Assembly (NCBI GenBank): GCA_948567375.1 | Contig: OX419759.1 | Location: 37,487,493-37,551,492, forward strand | Direction: 5' to 3' | DNA from: Lunularia cruciata | Taxonomy: Eukaryota > Streptophyta > Marchantiopsida > Lunulariales > Lunulariaceae | Length of the DNA stretch: 64,000 nucleotides | Shown: positions 31,865 to 43,266 of the stretch, in pieces | Layout: every line of letters starts with the position of its first letter | How positions within the stretch are numbered: position 1 is the first letter of the stretch | Notes under the pieces: generated by a model | The model's input: the letters and a program-made list of their open reading frames with translations, nothing else | Told to the model about the DNA's origin: nothing | Databases searched by the model: none | Translations under genes and position numbers: made by a program

Positions 31865-33685
31865 ATGTCCAAATGCTACCCTATCCCTATTCAGAGTTGA
31901 TCTGAAGTAATGCAAATTGCAAATCTGCAAGAAGATGAGTGGGTTAGGATCTCGGGAATGATCTTCTACAAGAAGAGAGTGAGAAAACACACGATGGCCC
32001 CAAAAGTGAGTAAGTAGAGTGCGGTGAGAGGATTTGCAATGCATAGATTAGATGTAGTGGCGCGGATCAAGGTCTTAGTGAGGCTTTGTATCACATTCTT
32101 GCTTGGAATTGGAATTTCAATTTTCCAGGTTTTATGGTAGAAATTGTAGCAAGTGATTGCAAGGATGGGCCAAAGCACAAGAGGAAGAGAGGAAATTGGG
32201 CTTGATGGATAGGTTTGGATTGAAGAATAGTCTTGGAGAGAGAAGCAAAAGAGATAGGAAGTACTACCTTCTATCAAAACTGTGATGCCTCAAAAGAGAT
32301 TGCCAAGGTGAGAAATTCCTTCAATTGACCGCACACCAAGAATGGGTATAAGGTGGATAACTATAAAGACCTCAAGCAAAGAGAGATAGTAAGTGCAATG
32401 ATGTCAAGTTCAAGTTGGAGCAAACCACCTATGTCACAATACAATAGACGGTGTTCTTTCATCAAATGTTTGTAGGAGAAGCAGTAGATTGGGCAAAATG
32501 TCTTCATCAGCAAGTAGGGCAGATGATTTTGGGTTGGAGAATGTACATGCCGCCACATTACTTTGTGCTCTTTGTAGCTCATTTCTATTTTGGGCTTAAT
32601 TTACTGACTTCAAAGAAGAGAAACCAAATGCAATCACACTTTTATCCAGATTTGCGTAAGGAGGCGGATGTTGATGAACGTTATCATATGGAGAGAGTGC
32701 AAGAAGGAGACAAGTACTACAAGAAGAGTGGGAAGGAGAGAATTGTGGCAATTGACATCTCAAGGGCAAGGAAGAGAAATAAGCTTGAAAGTTGCATGGC
32801 GGTAGGAGAACCGCAAAAGATGCAAAAGATTAACCCAAAGGCAATGGTGGTGAAAGCAAAGGAATTGACCCCAAAAGAAGAAGGAGAGTCTGAAGGAGAA
32901 ACTGAGTCAAAGGATGAAGCTTTGGTAGGAGAAGAAGATTTCACACTACAAAGTGAAGAATTGAGTAGTGGCTTGAAGGCGAGGCGGAAGTTTAGCAAAC
33001 CTAAAGACGGAATGTGGACACAAGGAAGCCAAGTCCAGAGGTCTCCATTATCGAATGGAGATGTGAGAAAAAGGAAGACGAAGGAGTCTTGGCATGTCCA
33101 AGAACTGGCAGGAGGAAGAAAGTGTGCACACAGCTGGGGTGGGGCCCAATAAAGTCACCACACAAGAAGAAGAGAGCTCGGATGAAGAAACCTTGAAGGT
33201 ACAAAGATTACAACTTTGGGGTAAGGTGCAAGTAGGAGGTTTGCATGCAAGGGAAGACAAAGTCAAGGCCGATGAGAAGAAGTACAATGGAGTGGAGTGT
33301 CTATCAAAGGTCGTGTGTCTGCTATTGGTGTTCTTGCAGTAGAAGAAAGCAAAGATGGCCAGTGCTAACCTTGATGTGCGAGACAAGTTAGCAATAGTAG
33401 ATAAGTGGAGTGCGGAAACCTCATTGTTGAGAAGCAAGCTAACGAGGGTAGAGATGGAAGTTGAAGAACTTCAGGTGGAGGAGATTATTTGGAGTAAGCG
33501 TTTTGAAGCAATGAGAGAAGATTTGGTGAAGTGTCATGAGGAAGCTAAGGAGATGACGGCATTGGTTGCAGTGTTGAAGGGAGAAATTGCTGATGCACAA
33601 GTAGAATTAAAACATTCATAGGCAAGTGTAATAGTAATGGAGCAAGAGTTGGAGAGTCTAAAGAAGAAAGTCACTGAGAAGGATC
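31865..33685 (+). pseudogene. U-family protein, N-terminal two thirds (U1 copy)
   Basis: Open segments in shifting frames follow the U3 and U2 proteins. They include a conserved N-terminal region with FLxWNWN near 32100, a middle block ending HYFVLFVAHFYFGLNLLT and PDLRKEADVDERY near 32550-32690, and an acidic Ser/Glu stretch with EEDFTLQSEE near 32935. Basic and coiled-coil sequence with MEQELESLKKK runs up to 33685. Element A interrupts the coiled coil there. The rest is at 47022-47325 and 51097-51510. I do not recognise the family; no enzyme motif is seen. Confidence 0.6.
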
Positions 33686-34374
33686 TATAACACCCATTTT
33701 TGCATGTGTGGTATTATGATATTTAGCTTGATATTACAAGTACTTGAGAGACATTATTTATATAGAGATAAAGGATGGTTCTACATTAGTCATGATTAGC
33801 TAGAGTTAGTCATAGCTAAGATAGAGGGGACCTTACTTTAGAAGAAGTGGAAAAGATGAGCACCACTATTTTGGATTCTAGTGTGTTGACTTGGTATTAT
33901 TCCTAGGTGTTTGGCTCTTAGGAAAGAGTTGAGAACTCTTGGGCCTGAAAGCCTTTTTGTTTTGGATTCTTCTATAGTCCAAGGATAGCCCATGTGAAGG
34001 AATCTTTGACTTAGTGGTTGGGTCAAGATAAGATCACATGCTAGTGGAATATACCCATGTGAATAGATATTCTTTTCTACTTTTTGAATTTACTTGACTT
34101 TTAGTCTAGTAACTTGAGTTACTACGGTGATTAGTAACTTTGGTATGCAACTATTACACAAGTATATAAACAAGAGGTGAGGAAGTACTCATCATCCTTT
34201 CATTTGCAACTATCTCTCTTTCATTGAGTTCTCTAGTGAACAATGTCTTGAGTCTTGGAGTGTTAGCCTTGGAGGAGTATGATGGAGTTGGGGTTCCTTG
34301 CTTTCTTAGTCCATGGTGCATTATCATAATAGCCATCAAAGGTTCATCTTGAGTGAGAGATAGTCTGGCTCACA
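33686..34374 (+). repeat. 5' LTR of element A
   Basis: Begins TATAACACCC (TGTAACACCC in the 3' copy) and ends CTCACA. It aligns with 46356-47017 along its whole length apart from a small deletion near the 3' end of the other copy. Confidence 0.8.
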
Positions 34375-35234
34375 TTTTTTACTTCCGTTGCCGAGATCTC
34401 TCTAGAAGATAAGATAATATTCCGCATACAATTCTATATTAGACAAAAGGTGGCTATGAGAGCTCACTTGGAGAGAACTTTAGGAGAGGAGAAGGCTGAA
34501 CTTATGTGAGAGAATTTGGATCCATTTTTATATACTATAGTTCATTATGATGTCTTTGAGGTGATTTTGTACATCTTGTACACTTGAGAGGATTTGGAGA
34601 GATTGTGTTAGGTGGATTGTAGGTTTTGGGGATTAAGGTCATTTTGGGCAAAATCTCAAGTTTAGGATCTGGACTTGAAATTTCTACACATGATAGCTTG
34701 GGTTATTCTTTAGTTAGCATACTTAAAATTATTTTGAGAGCTGCTATACGCAATGGGCTAGAATTTTTGAAAGTTGATAGGGTAAATTGCTCCAACAATT
34801 GCATGCTCTATGGAAAATTGTACAAAGTCTACTATTTCTTCAATTTTAAATGGATTATAATGAAAGTTTCCAAAAAAATTCAATGCATTGTATCCTACCT
34901 GTTGACACAAAAATTAGATAGAGATTATTCTTGAGCAGAGAGTTGGAAGTTTTTAAAGTGAGGGGGGTGGTTTTCAAACCAAATCTGAAATATGTGTGTT
35001 GAATAGAAAGGTGCCTAGACCAAAAAGCTTGATGAAAAGATTTAAAATTTTGCAGGGAGGGATGCCTTGAAGTTGTGATTAAGTGTGCATTATTTTAGAG
35101 GACTATGATATACTAGTTACAAGATTTGATTGACATTGTGAGGAAGAGTCAATTCTATAGAGTTTAAATTTCATGCATGAGGAGTGTGAGAGCAACAAAA
35201 AGCATATTTGAGTGTTTAGACCCATCTTGGGAAC
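34375..35234 (+). other. Leader of element A, non-coding
   Basis: Follows the LTR; only short frames are present (34626-34934). I could not identify a convincing primer binding site. Confidence 0.4.
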
Positions 35235-35709
35235 ATGGAGGGTCACCAAGAGTGGAAAGTGAGGCTATGCAAGGTTCCCCAAGGGTTTGAGGTGATTATA
35301 GGGGTGGATTTGAGGAGAAGAGAGTTTAGAATAAAATTTGAAGAGAGTGTTGAGAGGATCCAAAAACCTACATCACTTGGAGGAAAGAGTGAGTCTAAAT
35401 GCTTTTTTATGTGGAGAGAAGGGACATAAGGCAAGTTCATGTTCATTGACTTTTGAGAGCAAGAGATTGAGAGAAAGTAGAGGCTTACTTGACTTGGGTT
35501 TGCATGTTGGACCTTCTTCACCAAGATTGGGAGGGAGAAAATCTAAGACCAAGGAGTTGTGTGAGGTTTGTGGAGTGGAAGGACTTCCAAAAGGACATGA
35601 GTGTAGTGGAGTAAAATCACTTTTGGAGACTTTGGTGAAGGATCTTGGAGAGAGTCTTAGTACAACTACAGAAATACTACCACCTTCATCAGCTAGTTCT
35701 CAAGATTAG
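35235..35709 (+). pseudogene. Extra zinc-knuckle frame upstream of gag in element A
   Basis: Two overlapping frames make one broken protein: 35235-35429, then 35338-35709. The second carries LCGEKGHKASSC, with the matching first Cys in the other frame, that is a CCHC knuckle. A second Cys/His cluster, CEVCGVEGLPKGHEC, follows. It lies about 220 bases before the gag start, with no known domain besides the knuckles. It could be a captured gag or an accessory RNA-binding protein. Confidence 0.45.
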
Positions 35710-35931
35710 TGATGGAGATAATCTTTCAACTTATGGATAAACTATCCATGAGAGTTTGATTAATATGCACTCTAGGATTTGATGTTGCTATAGAAATCTT
35801 GGAGCAACCTGAACCTTTTGTGTTCCCTAGAGTGGATTATTCTCAGATGGTGTTAGTCATGTATATATTCTATTAGTTATAGAGTGAGAGAAAAGAAAAG
35901 TTGAGAGAAAAGAAAGATAGCAAGGGGTTAA

Positions 35932-37745
35932 GATGGGGAAACTTCCAGTTTTCTTTGGCAAGGATGGAGAAGATATGGAGGCCTTTGTGAGAGACTTCAA
36001 GAGAGCTTGCATAGGAAAAGATGAGAGGAGGAAGAATGAGTGGACCTCATTATTACCAGATTTCTTTGAAGATGTAGCACTTAACATGGTATGAGTCAAA
36101 ATACCAAAAGAGAGAGAGGAGAGATGGGGAAGAAGAGTCTTGGGAGAGTTTGACTTCAACACTCATTGAGAACTTTCTTCCAAATGAGAGTTATCAGAGA
36201 TTGATGAGTGAGGTTACCTTTCTCAAACAAGGAGACAAAGAGAAAGTGAGAGTCTATGTGGAAAGAGTGGAGAAGTTAGAGTCCAGATTTTGTATAGTGT
36301 TGAGGAAGGGTAGGGATGATGTGGAGACTACTATGATTGGCATAAGGGCCATGCTCACCAAGAATTTTATGGGAGGATTGAGACAACAAATTAGAAGCAA
36401 GGTGAGATATGAGAAACCTTCTTCCAAGGTTGTAGCTATCAAGATTGCAATTCGTACGGAGGAGAGTTTGGAAGAGGATGAGAGTGATTTGGTGGTAAAG
36501 GAGGTTGTGCATCCTCCTCAAGGTTACAAGTGTGATGGAACTTTTGATACTTTGGTGGCAAGGGTTGCACCACAAGAAGTAGTAGCTCCAGTTCTTGCAC
36601 CTCTACCAAAGGATCCACTTCAAACCATCACAGAATAACTTGCAAATCTCAAGATCAATGTGGTGCAACTATGGGAGAAGAGAGAGGTGGATCAGAATGT
36701 GGCAAGAGGGCCTAGAAGTTATGGAAGTTACCCATATAGAGGAGGCCAATCAACCAACAATTTTAATGAGAGAAATTGTTTTGTTTGTGGAGGAAGAGGT
36801 CACATCCAAAGGAATTGCCCAAATTCCACTTACCATGGAGGAAGGGGTTATGAAGGAGCCAATAGAGGGAAAGAAGGAGGTAGTGACACCCAAGTGGCTC
36901 CTAATCCAAACTAAGGTAAGGGGATAAAATCTATAGATGTGGTTGAGAGAAAGTATGAGAAGGGAACGTGCTTAAACTCCAAGAGTCTTAATTTGGAGCT
37001 TTTGGCACAAGAAAAGAAGAGAGCTTGTTTTGTAGAGGATGTGCACTCTTCTCAAGGATTTAATCTTAGCCAAGATACTCCTATGCCTACTAGGAGCACT
37101 TGCACAAGCACGTCAACACCATCAACAACAAAGATTCCAAGGAAGAAGTCGGGGATGGAGTACTTCTTCATCTCAAAGCAACAGTGGAACTACAATGTCT
37201 TGGAGGATGTTGGTAGTCACAAGGCTAACATCATAGTGGGCCAATTGATTGCTTTGAATCCTACTTTGAGAAAGGAGCTTAGAGGTGGTTTGAGTTCTAC
37301 AAGGAGCAAGAGGAAGAAGAAGGCAAAAGCTCTAGTATCAATGGGGGTGGTGGATGCCAAGCCAGCACCATGGGAGGCTTGTGAATATGCCTCCAAGATT
37401 GATTTGAGAGTGAATGGTCATAACATGAAGGATGTATTGGTTGTTGGAGGATGAATAGTGAATGCCATGTCAAAAAGGTTGATGAAGAAGTTGGGTATGA
37501 TACCCTCAAGGCCTTCAACATTTGTGGTGAGCATGGCAAACAAACAACAAATTCGACCAGTAGGGATGATGGACAAGGTGGTAGTTTCAATTATGGGAGT
37601 TCAATATCTTATGACTTTCCAAGTTTTGAAGGATTCAAGCTATGACTTACTTCTTGGGAGGCCATGGTTGAGAGCAACATGCACAATTGATTGGTGGCAC
37701 AAAGGGTACTTGAGGATTGGACTATCAAACCATAGAGTAACAGTT
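35932..37745 (+). pseudogene. gag and protease of element A
   Basis: Gag starts near 35932 (MGKLPVFFGKDGEDMEAF) and shifts frame near 36090. It continues in 36150-36638 and has a zinc knuckle CFVCGGRGHIQRNC at about 36780. The protease-like part ends in 37458-37745 with VNAMSKRLMKKLGM and LLLGRPWLRA. The catalytic DSG/DGG is changed to VGG followed by a stop at 37452-37454. The frame stops making sense at 37746, where chromovirus B begins, and resumes in phase at 43267. Confidence 0.7.
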
Positions 37746-38143
37746 TGTAACAATATGGAGTTTAGCGATGAAGTTAGTTGGGCTTACAAAGTAGCACATA
37801 AGACAAAGTTAGCATAGAATATTCTAGAAGTATCTAGGAAGCTTCTTGGGAAGCTTCCCGGCTAGCTTAGCTTGCACCTCAAGTAAGTAGCTTCTAGAAG
37901 CTTCCAACTTGCTTAGCTTGCACACCAAGTAGGCAGCTTCTAGAAGGAAGCTTCTTAGTTAACTTGGCTTGCACTCTAAGAAAGCGGCTTGAGGAAACTT
38001 CTTGAGAAGCTTCTCAAGGGCCTTGTATGCTACCTACATACCAAAGCTAAAGCTCATGCTAGGATTTGGAGTTTTCCCTCATTCAAGTGTCCCAATGTGA
38101 GTTTCCATTCTCCTATTTCTCTCCTCAAATTTGGTCTTTTAAA
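37746..38143 (+). repeat. 5' LTR of chromovirus B
   Basis: TGTAACAATATGG to TTTTAAA (TTTTACA in the 3' copy). Its first half is dominated by AAGCTT-centred palindromes. A perfect three-unit heat-shock element TTCtaGAAgcTTC lies at 37892-37904. Confidence 0.85.
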
Positions 38144-38155
38144 TTGGTATCAGAG
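38144..38155 (+). promoter_or_regulatory. Primer binding site, initiator tRNA-Met
   Basis: TTGGTATCAGAG immediately follows the 5' LTR. It is the usual plant LTR-element complement to the 3' end of initiator tRNA-Met. Confidence 0.85.
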
Positions 38156-38397
38156 TAGGAATGGGATGGATAGAATTTATGGACCACCAAATCCACTTCC
38201 ACCAAACCATTGGGATTTTTGCATCCAAATACTACCCAAGCATCATTTCACACAGTTCATCAGCTTGCACTTTGGACAAGATTTTTTGCATATGATCACC
38301 ATATCTGAGGACCCCTTGGTACTTCCGGTTGTAACTTATGGAGAACGGTGGACATGCTGTTTCTATATGTTAATAAATTAGATAGATTGGGAGTGGT

Positions 38398-39300
38398 GTG
38401 ATAGAGGAGAAACCATGGCGGCAATACCTAATGTTATCCTTGCTATGCAACAATAAATTGAGCACCTTACTCGATTGTTGGATGAACAAGATCTTTGACA
38501 ACAAGAGCAGGTGGAGAGAGTACCAATTTGAGAAGGAGAAGATCGGATCAGATTCCCTAAACCCAAGGTATTTGAAGGCAAGAATCTCTCGGGTGCAGTG
38601 GAGAATTTTGTGCTTGATTGTGAAAGTTATTTTGAAGTTGCCAATCTACAAGACAAGCAAAAACAAATTCTCTTGGCTTCTAGCAAATTGGATGGAGTGG
38701 CAAAGCTATGGTGGAGATTCCGAGTGGAGCAAGCCAAATGAAAAATGGTTACACCAATCTTGACATGGGCAGAATTCAAGAGCACAATAATTAGTCGGTT
38801 CCAAGCTATAAACACCACACGAGCTGCACGAGATAAGTTGGCAGAGTTGAAATAGATTGGCTCTGTAAGAAGTTACATCACGTAGTTCCAAAACACCACC
38901 ATGCAAATTCCAGATATATTGGAAGGTGAAGCTTTGGATCGATTTGTGAGGGGCTTGAAGGCAAGAACCAAATTAGAGGTAACCATGCAAGAGCCACAAC
39001 ACTTGGAGGAAGCCATGCAGTTGGCCAAATGTTTTGATTCCTTGGTGGCAACAACTTGGTCTTGACCTCGACCTCCACAAAGCCTACCAATACACTACAT
39101 ACAAGTGGAGGAGCCAGCACCAATGGAGATTGATGCAATTCAATGAAGACCACTTGGCACAACCAATAGGGAGAAACTATGATAAAATGGTGGTTGTTTT
39201 TAATGTTGCAAGTTGGAGCATCGCATTGCTGAATGCTGAATGCTTGAGTGGACAACCTCGACAAGTTGCCTAAGTGGAGGTTGTGGAGCAAAATGATCAG
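38398..39300 (+). pseudogene. gag of chromovirus B
   Basis: Broken frames hold a capsid-like region (38560-39060) and a degraded zinc knuckle near 39200 (CCKLEHRIAEC in one frame). Stops such as TAG near 38853 and frameshifts prevent a full product. Confidence 0.55.
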
Positions 39301-39347
39301 GGAAACAAAGAATCCCAATAGGAGAATTCAAGCCGCCTAATGGGAGC

Positions 39348-42300
39348 TTGATTAGTTCCAATAGGATTGAGGGCTCAACCTATGCAAGTTTGCTTCACTT
39401 GCAAGGTATGATATCTAATCGGAGTTGTAGGATTTTGGTTGATTCTGGAAGTTCAGAGAATTGCATGTCTATGCAAGTAGTAAAGGAATTGGGTATTCTT
39501 ATCAAGCCAATGATTGGGAGTAGTTTGATGATGGCGGATGGTAGAAAGGGATCTGCATTCCGCACCTCGCATCCTTGTTACCTTCAAGATTGGGAATGAG
39601 TATTTGGAGTGTCACCTCTACACTATGATATCATTCTGGGTCTAGCTTGGCTTGAACGTCATAAGGTTCAATTTAATTGGACCTGACACCAAATTCAAGT
39701 ACAACACCAAGGTAGGAATTTCCAATTAGGTTGTTTGGCACCTTTGAGTAGGACACCTAAGAATAGTCAGTCCCAAGATGGGAAGTTTGCCAAGATGCAA
39801 CCATAGAGCAGGCTTGGAAGAGAGATGAGTCCCTAGAAGGGAAGTTTGTTAGTAAAGCATCTATAGAGCAAGCTTTAGAGGAAGATAAGTCTGTATTGGT
39901 GTGGATCAAGCCAATTGCACAAGACCAATCTATGGAGGACCGAGAGCCTCATCAAGTAATGATTGATCGGATAGTTAAGGAGTTTGCAAACATGTTTTCG
40001 GATGATCTGCCAAAGGGATTACCCTCTGATCAAAGTATGCCCTTCAAGATCAAGTTATTACCAGGGAGTACTCCAATGAGTAGACCAATCTATTGGCTCT
40101 CACCAAAGGAGTTGGAGGAGTTGCAAACAACACTTATAGAGTTGTTGGAGAAGGACTTCATACAACATAGTACCTCTCCTTGGGGAGCACCGGTACTATT
40201 TGTTCCAAAGAAGGATGGAGGACTTTGTTTCTGTATTGATTATCGTGGGCTCAATAAGCAAAATGTGAAGAATGCATATCCCTTGCCTCGGATCAATGAC
40301 TTGCTTGATCAATGACTTGCTTGATCAACTAAGTGGAGCACATTACTTTTCGAAGTTGGATCTTCACAACGGCTATTGGAAAATTCTAATTAATAGAGAG
40401 GATGTGCAAAAGACTGCCTTTTGCACAAGGTATGGGCATTTTGAGTGGAGAGTTTTACCTTTTGGACTCACTAATGCTCCAACAGTCTTCATGGATCAGA
40501 TGCATCGGGTGTTGGATGGACTATTGGATCGGTCAGTGGTGGTGTTCTTGGATGATGTCTTAATTTATAGCAAGACAAAGGCAGAACACATGAATCATGT
40601 GCGAGAAGTCCTAAGATGACTATGACAATGGAAATTTTATTACAAGAAGTCAAAGTGTGCCTTTTGGCAGAAGGAGGTTACCTTCTTGGGTCATAAGATC
40701 TCCTTAGAGGGGATCAAGATAGAAGAAGAGAAGATAAAGGCTATTACTGATTGGCCTACCCCAAAGGATGCTATAGAAGTACGGGCATTCAATGGATTGG
40801 CCAGTTTTTACTGGCGATTCATCCACTATTATGCTCATGTGGCTGCACTATTGACTGACTTCTTGGGAAAGAACTTGAGCTTCCATTGGAACACCAAGCA
40901 TGAAGAAGCATTCCAAAAGTTGAAACATATGGTGTCTTCAAGACCCATTCTTCAACCATATGATCCTCAACTACCTTGTATGGTTGATTTTGATGCTTCT
41001 AACTTTGCAATTGGAGCTGTGTTGCAACAGGAATTCCCATATGGACTACATCCCATTGCCTTTGTGTCTCGCCAACTAAATACAATTGAAAGAAATTACT
41101 CTGCTCAAGATCAAGAACAACTTGCAATGGTATATGCCACCAAGGTATGGAGGCATTATCTCTTGGGGAAACAAGTGATCATGCAAACTGATCACAAGTT
41201 ATTGTTGTAGACCTTACACTTGGAGCACATGAAGAGTCAACATCATTGATGGGAAGAGCAAATCCAATTGTTTGACATCAAACTTGAGTACAAACCAGGT
41301 TGGTTCCATGTCATCCCTGATGCTCTATCATGATGGCATGATTTGAAGTCTCTTCCTCTCATTGCGGCAGCAATTACGACGGTGTCAATTGACCCCAAGA
41401 TCCATAACGAGTTTCGGTGAGCTCTACAACAAGATCCCTTCTTCCAAATGGTACATGGTTGTCTAACAACAGGTGACAAGGAGTACAACACCTTCTCCTT
41501 CAAGGAAGGCCTTCTATTCTATGTGGACCGGATCTATGTTCAAGCCAAAGGTGATGTTTGACTTGTACGCCTTCAAGAAGCCCATGATTTACCCATTGCT
41601 GGTCACATGGGTGTGGACAAGACCTTGGGTACTCTCCAACGTCAATGGTGGTGGCCCAACATGACACAAGATGTTCAAGAATTTGTCCGATTGTGTGAGA
41701 GTTGCCAATGTAACAAGGCCAGCAACCAAAAGCCGAGTGGACTCCTTCAACCGCTTGCCATTCCATTAGCTCGCTAGGAGCATGTGAGCTTGGATCTCAT
41801 CACATCCTTGCCAAAGACAAAACAAGGACACACCGCCATTGTGGTGTTTGTGGATAAGCTTAGTAAGCAAATCCACTTGGCACCAACCTGTGATACCGTG
41901 GATGCTCCAACCTTAGAGCAAATCTACTTTGACAATGTCTTCAAGCATCATGTGATGCCACACGTACTCATCTCCGACCGTGATCCTCAATTTACCGGGA
42001 AGTTTTGGCAAGCACTCTTTCAGATACTCAACACCAAGCTTGCTTTGTCCACGGCCTATCATCCTCAAACTGATGGAAAAACCGAACGTGCAAATCATAC
42101 ATTGGAGGATATGTTGCGTGCCTTTGTCAATGTCCACCATACCAATTGGGATGAATGTCTTGCCGTTGCAAAATTTGCCTACAACAATTCCAAATAGGCA
42201 AGCACCGGATTCTCTCCTTTCTTTCTCAATTTTGGCCAAGATTTGCTTGTTCTAGATTCTCTTCTTGCTCCCTCTCCATCTCAAGCTCCTCATACTTCCA

Positions 42301-42860
42301 CATTCTTGACCACTATATCCCAATCTCTCTAACAAGCCAAGTCTCACCTCCTTGTTGCTCAGAATCACCAAAAAAAATCTGCAGACCACCATCATTGTGA
42401 TCTCACCTTTGAAGTTGGTGATAAAGTCATGCTATCCTCCAGTAACCTCCCTCACCCACTTGATACCCAAGTTCGTAAACTTGACCCTAATTGGATAGGA
42501 TCCTTTGATATCACCCAAATTGTCTCTCTTGTTGCTTATTGACTTGCCTTGCCTTGTCACATGCGTATCCATCCTGTCTTTCATGTTTCCAAGTTGAAAC
42601 CCTTTATTCATAACCCCTCTTCCTTTTCCTCTCGAGTCCAACCTCACCCTCTTCCTGTCCCTATCAATGATCATGAGGAGTACGAATTTGATTGTATCCT
42701 TGCATGTTGCCATATTCAATGAGGTCGTTGCCAACATACCTTTGGAGTACAAGGTCCTTTGGAAAGGGTATCCCCTTCATGATGCCACATGGGAACCTCT
42801 TTCTCACCTCCAGAATGCATAGATAGCCTTCCAGGAATTCAAAGCTTCACTGGCGCAAGG
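39348..42860 (+). pseudogene. pol of chromovirus B
   Basis: Protease with LVDSGSSENC lies near 39430. Reverse transcriptase spans 39896-40619 with VVVFLDDVLIYSK. It is broken by a 16-bp tandem duplication at 40291-40322 that shifts the frame. RNase H is 40686-41210 (CMVDFDASNFAIGAVLQQ). The integrase zinc-binding region and catalytic core run 41540-42197, with HTAIVVFVDKLSK, ISDRDPQFTGKFW and YHPQTDGKTERAN all visible. A chromodomain (EYKVLWKGYPLHDATWEPL) is at about 42747-42805, itself shifted relative to the preceding sequence. Most catalytic residues survive, so the damage is recent relative to D. Confidence 0.85.
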
Positions 42861-42887
42861 ACGTCACCAACTAGCGGTGGGGGAATA

Positions 42888-43261
42888 TGTAACAATATGG
42901 AGTTTAGCGACAAAGTTACTTGGGCTTACAAAGTAGCACATAAGACAAAGTAGCCTAGAATATTCTGGAAGTATCTAGGAAGCTTCTTGGGAAGCTTCTA
43001 GAAGCTTCCAACTTGCTTAGCTTGCATGCCAAGTAGGCGGCTTCTAGAAGGAAGCTTCTTGAGAAGCTTCCTAGTTAACTTGGCTTGCACTCTAAGAAAG
43101 CGGCTTGAGTACGCTTCTTGAGAAGCTTCTCAAGGGCCTTGTATGGTACCTATAAATACCAAAGCAAAAGCTCATGCTAAGATTCAAAGTTTTCCCTCAT
43201 TCAAGTGTCCCAATGTGAGTTTCCATTCTCCTATTTCTCTCCTTAGATTCGGTCTTTTACA
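42888..43261 (+). repeat. 3' LTR of chromovirus B
   Basis: Runs TGTAACAATATGG to TTTTACA. It is somewhat shorter than the 5' LTR through a small deletion among the palindromes. Confidence 0.85.
42991..43008 (+). promoter_or_regulatory. Four-unit perfect heat-shock element in the B 3' LTR
   Basis: GAAgcTTCtaGAAgcTTC fits nGAAnnTTCnnGAAnnTTCn with no mismatch. This is the recognition pattern of heat-shock factors in all eukaryotes. It sits in the U3 part of the LTR, where it could drive transcription. Confidence 0.6.
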
Positions 43262-43266
43262 TAGTT

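Larger units (their letters stand above)
37746..43261 (+). mobile_element. Chromovirus B, inserted in element A
   Basis: LTRs are at 37746-38143 and 42888-43261. Flanks are CAGTT (37741-37745) and TAGTT (43262-43266), a 5-bp duplication with one C-to-T change. A tRNA-Met primer site follows the 5' LTR and a purine tract (GGTGGGGGA) precedes the 3' LTR. Inside, gag, protease, reverse transcriptase, RNase H, integrase and chromodomain appear in order. Skipping 37746-43266 puts the protease and downstream frame of element A back in phase. Several frameshifts disable B. Confidence 0.88.
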
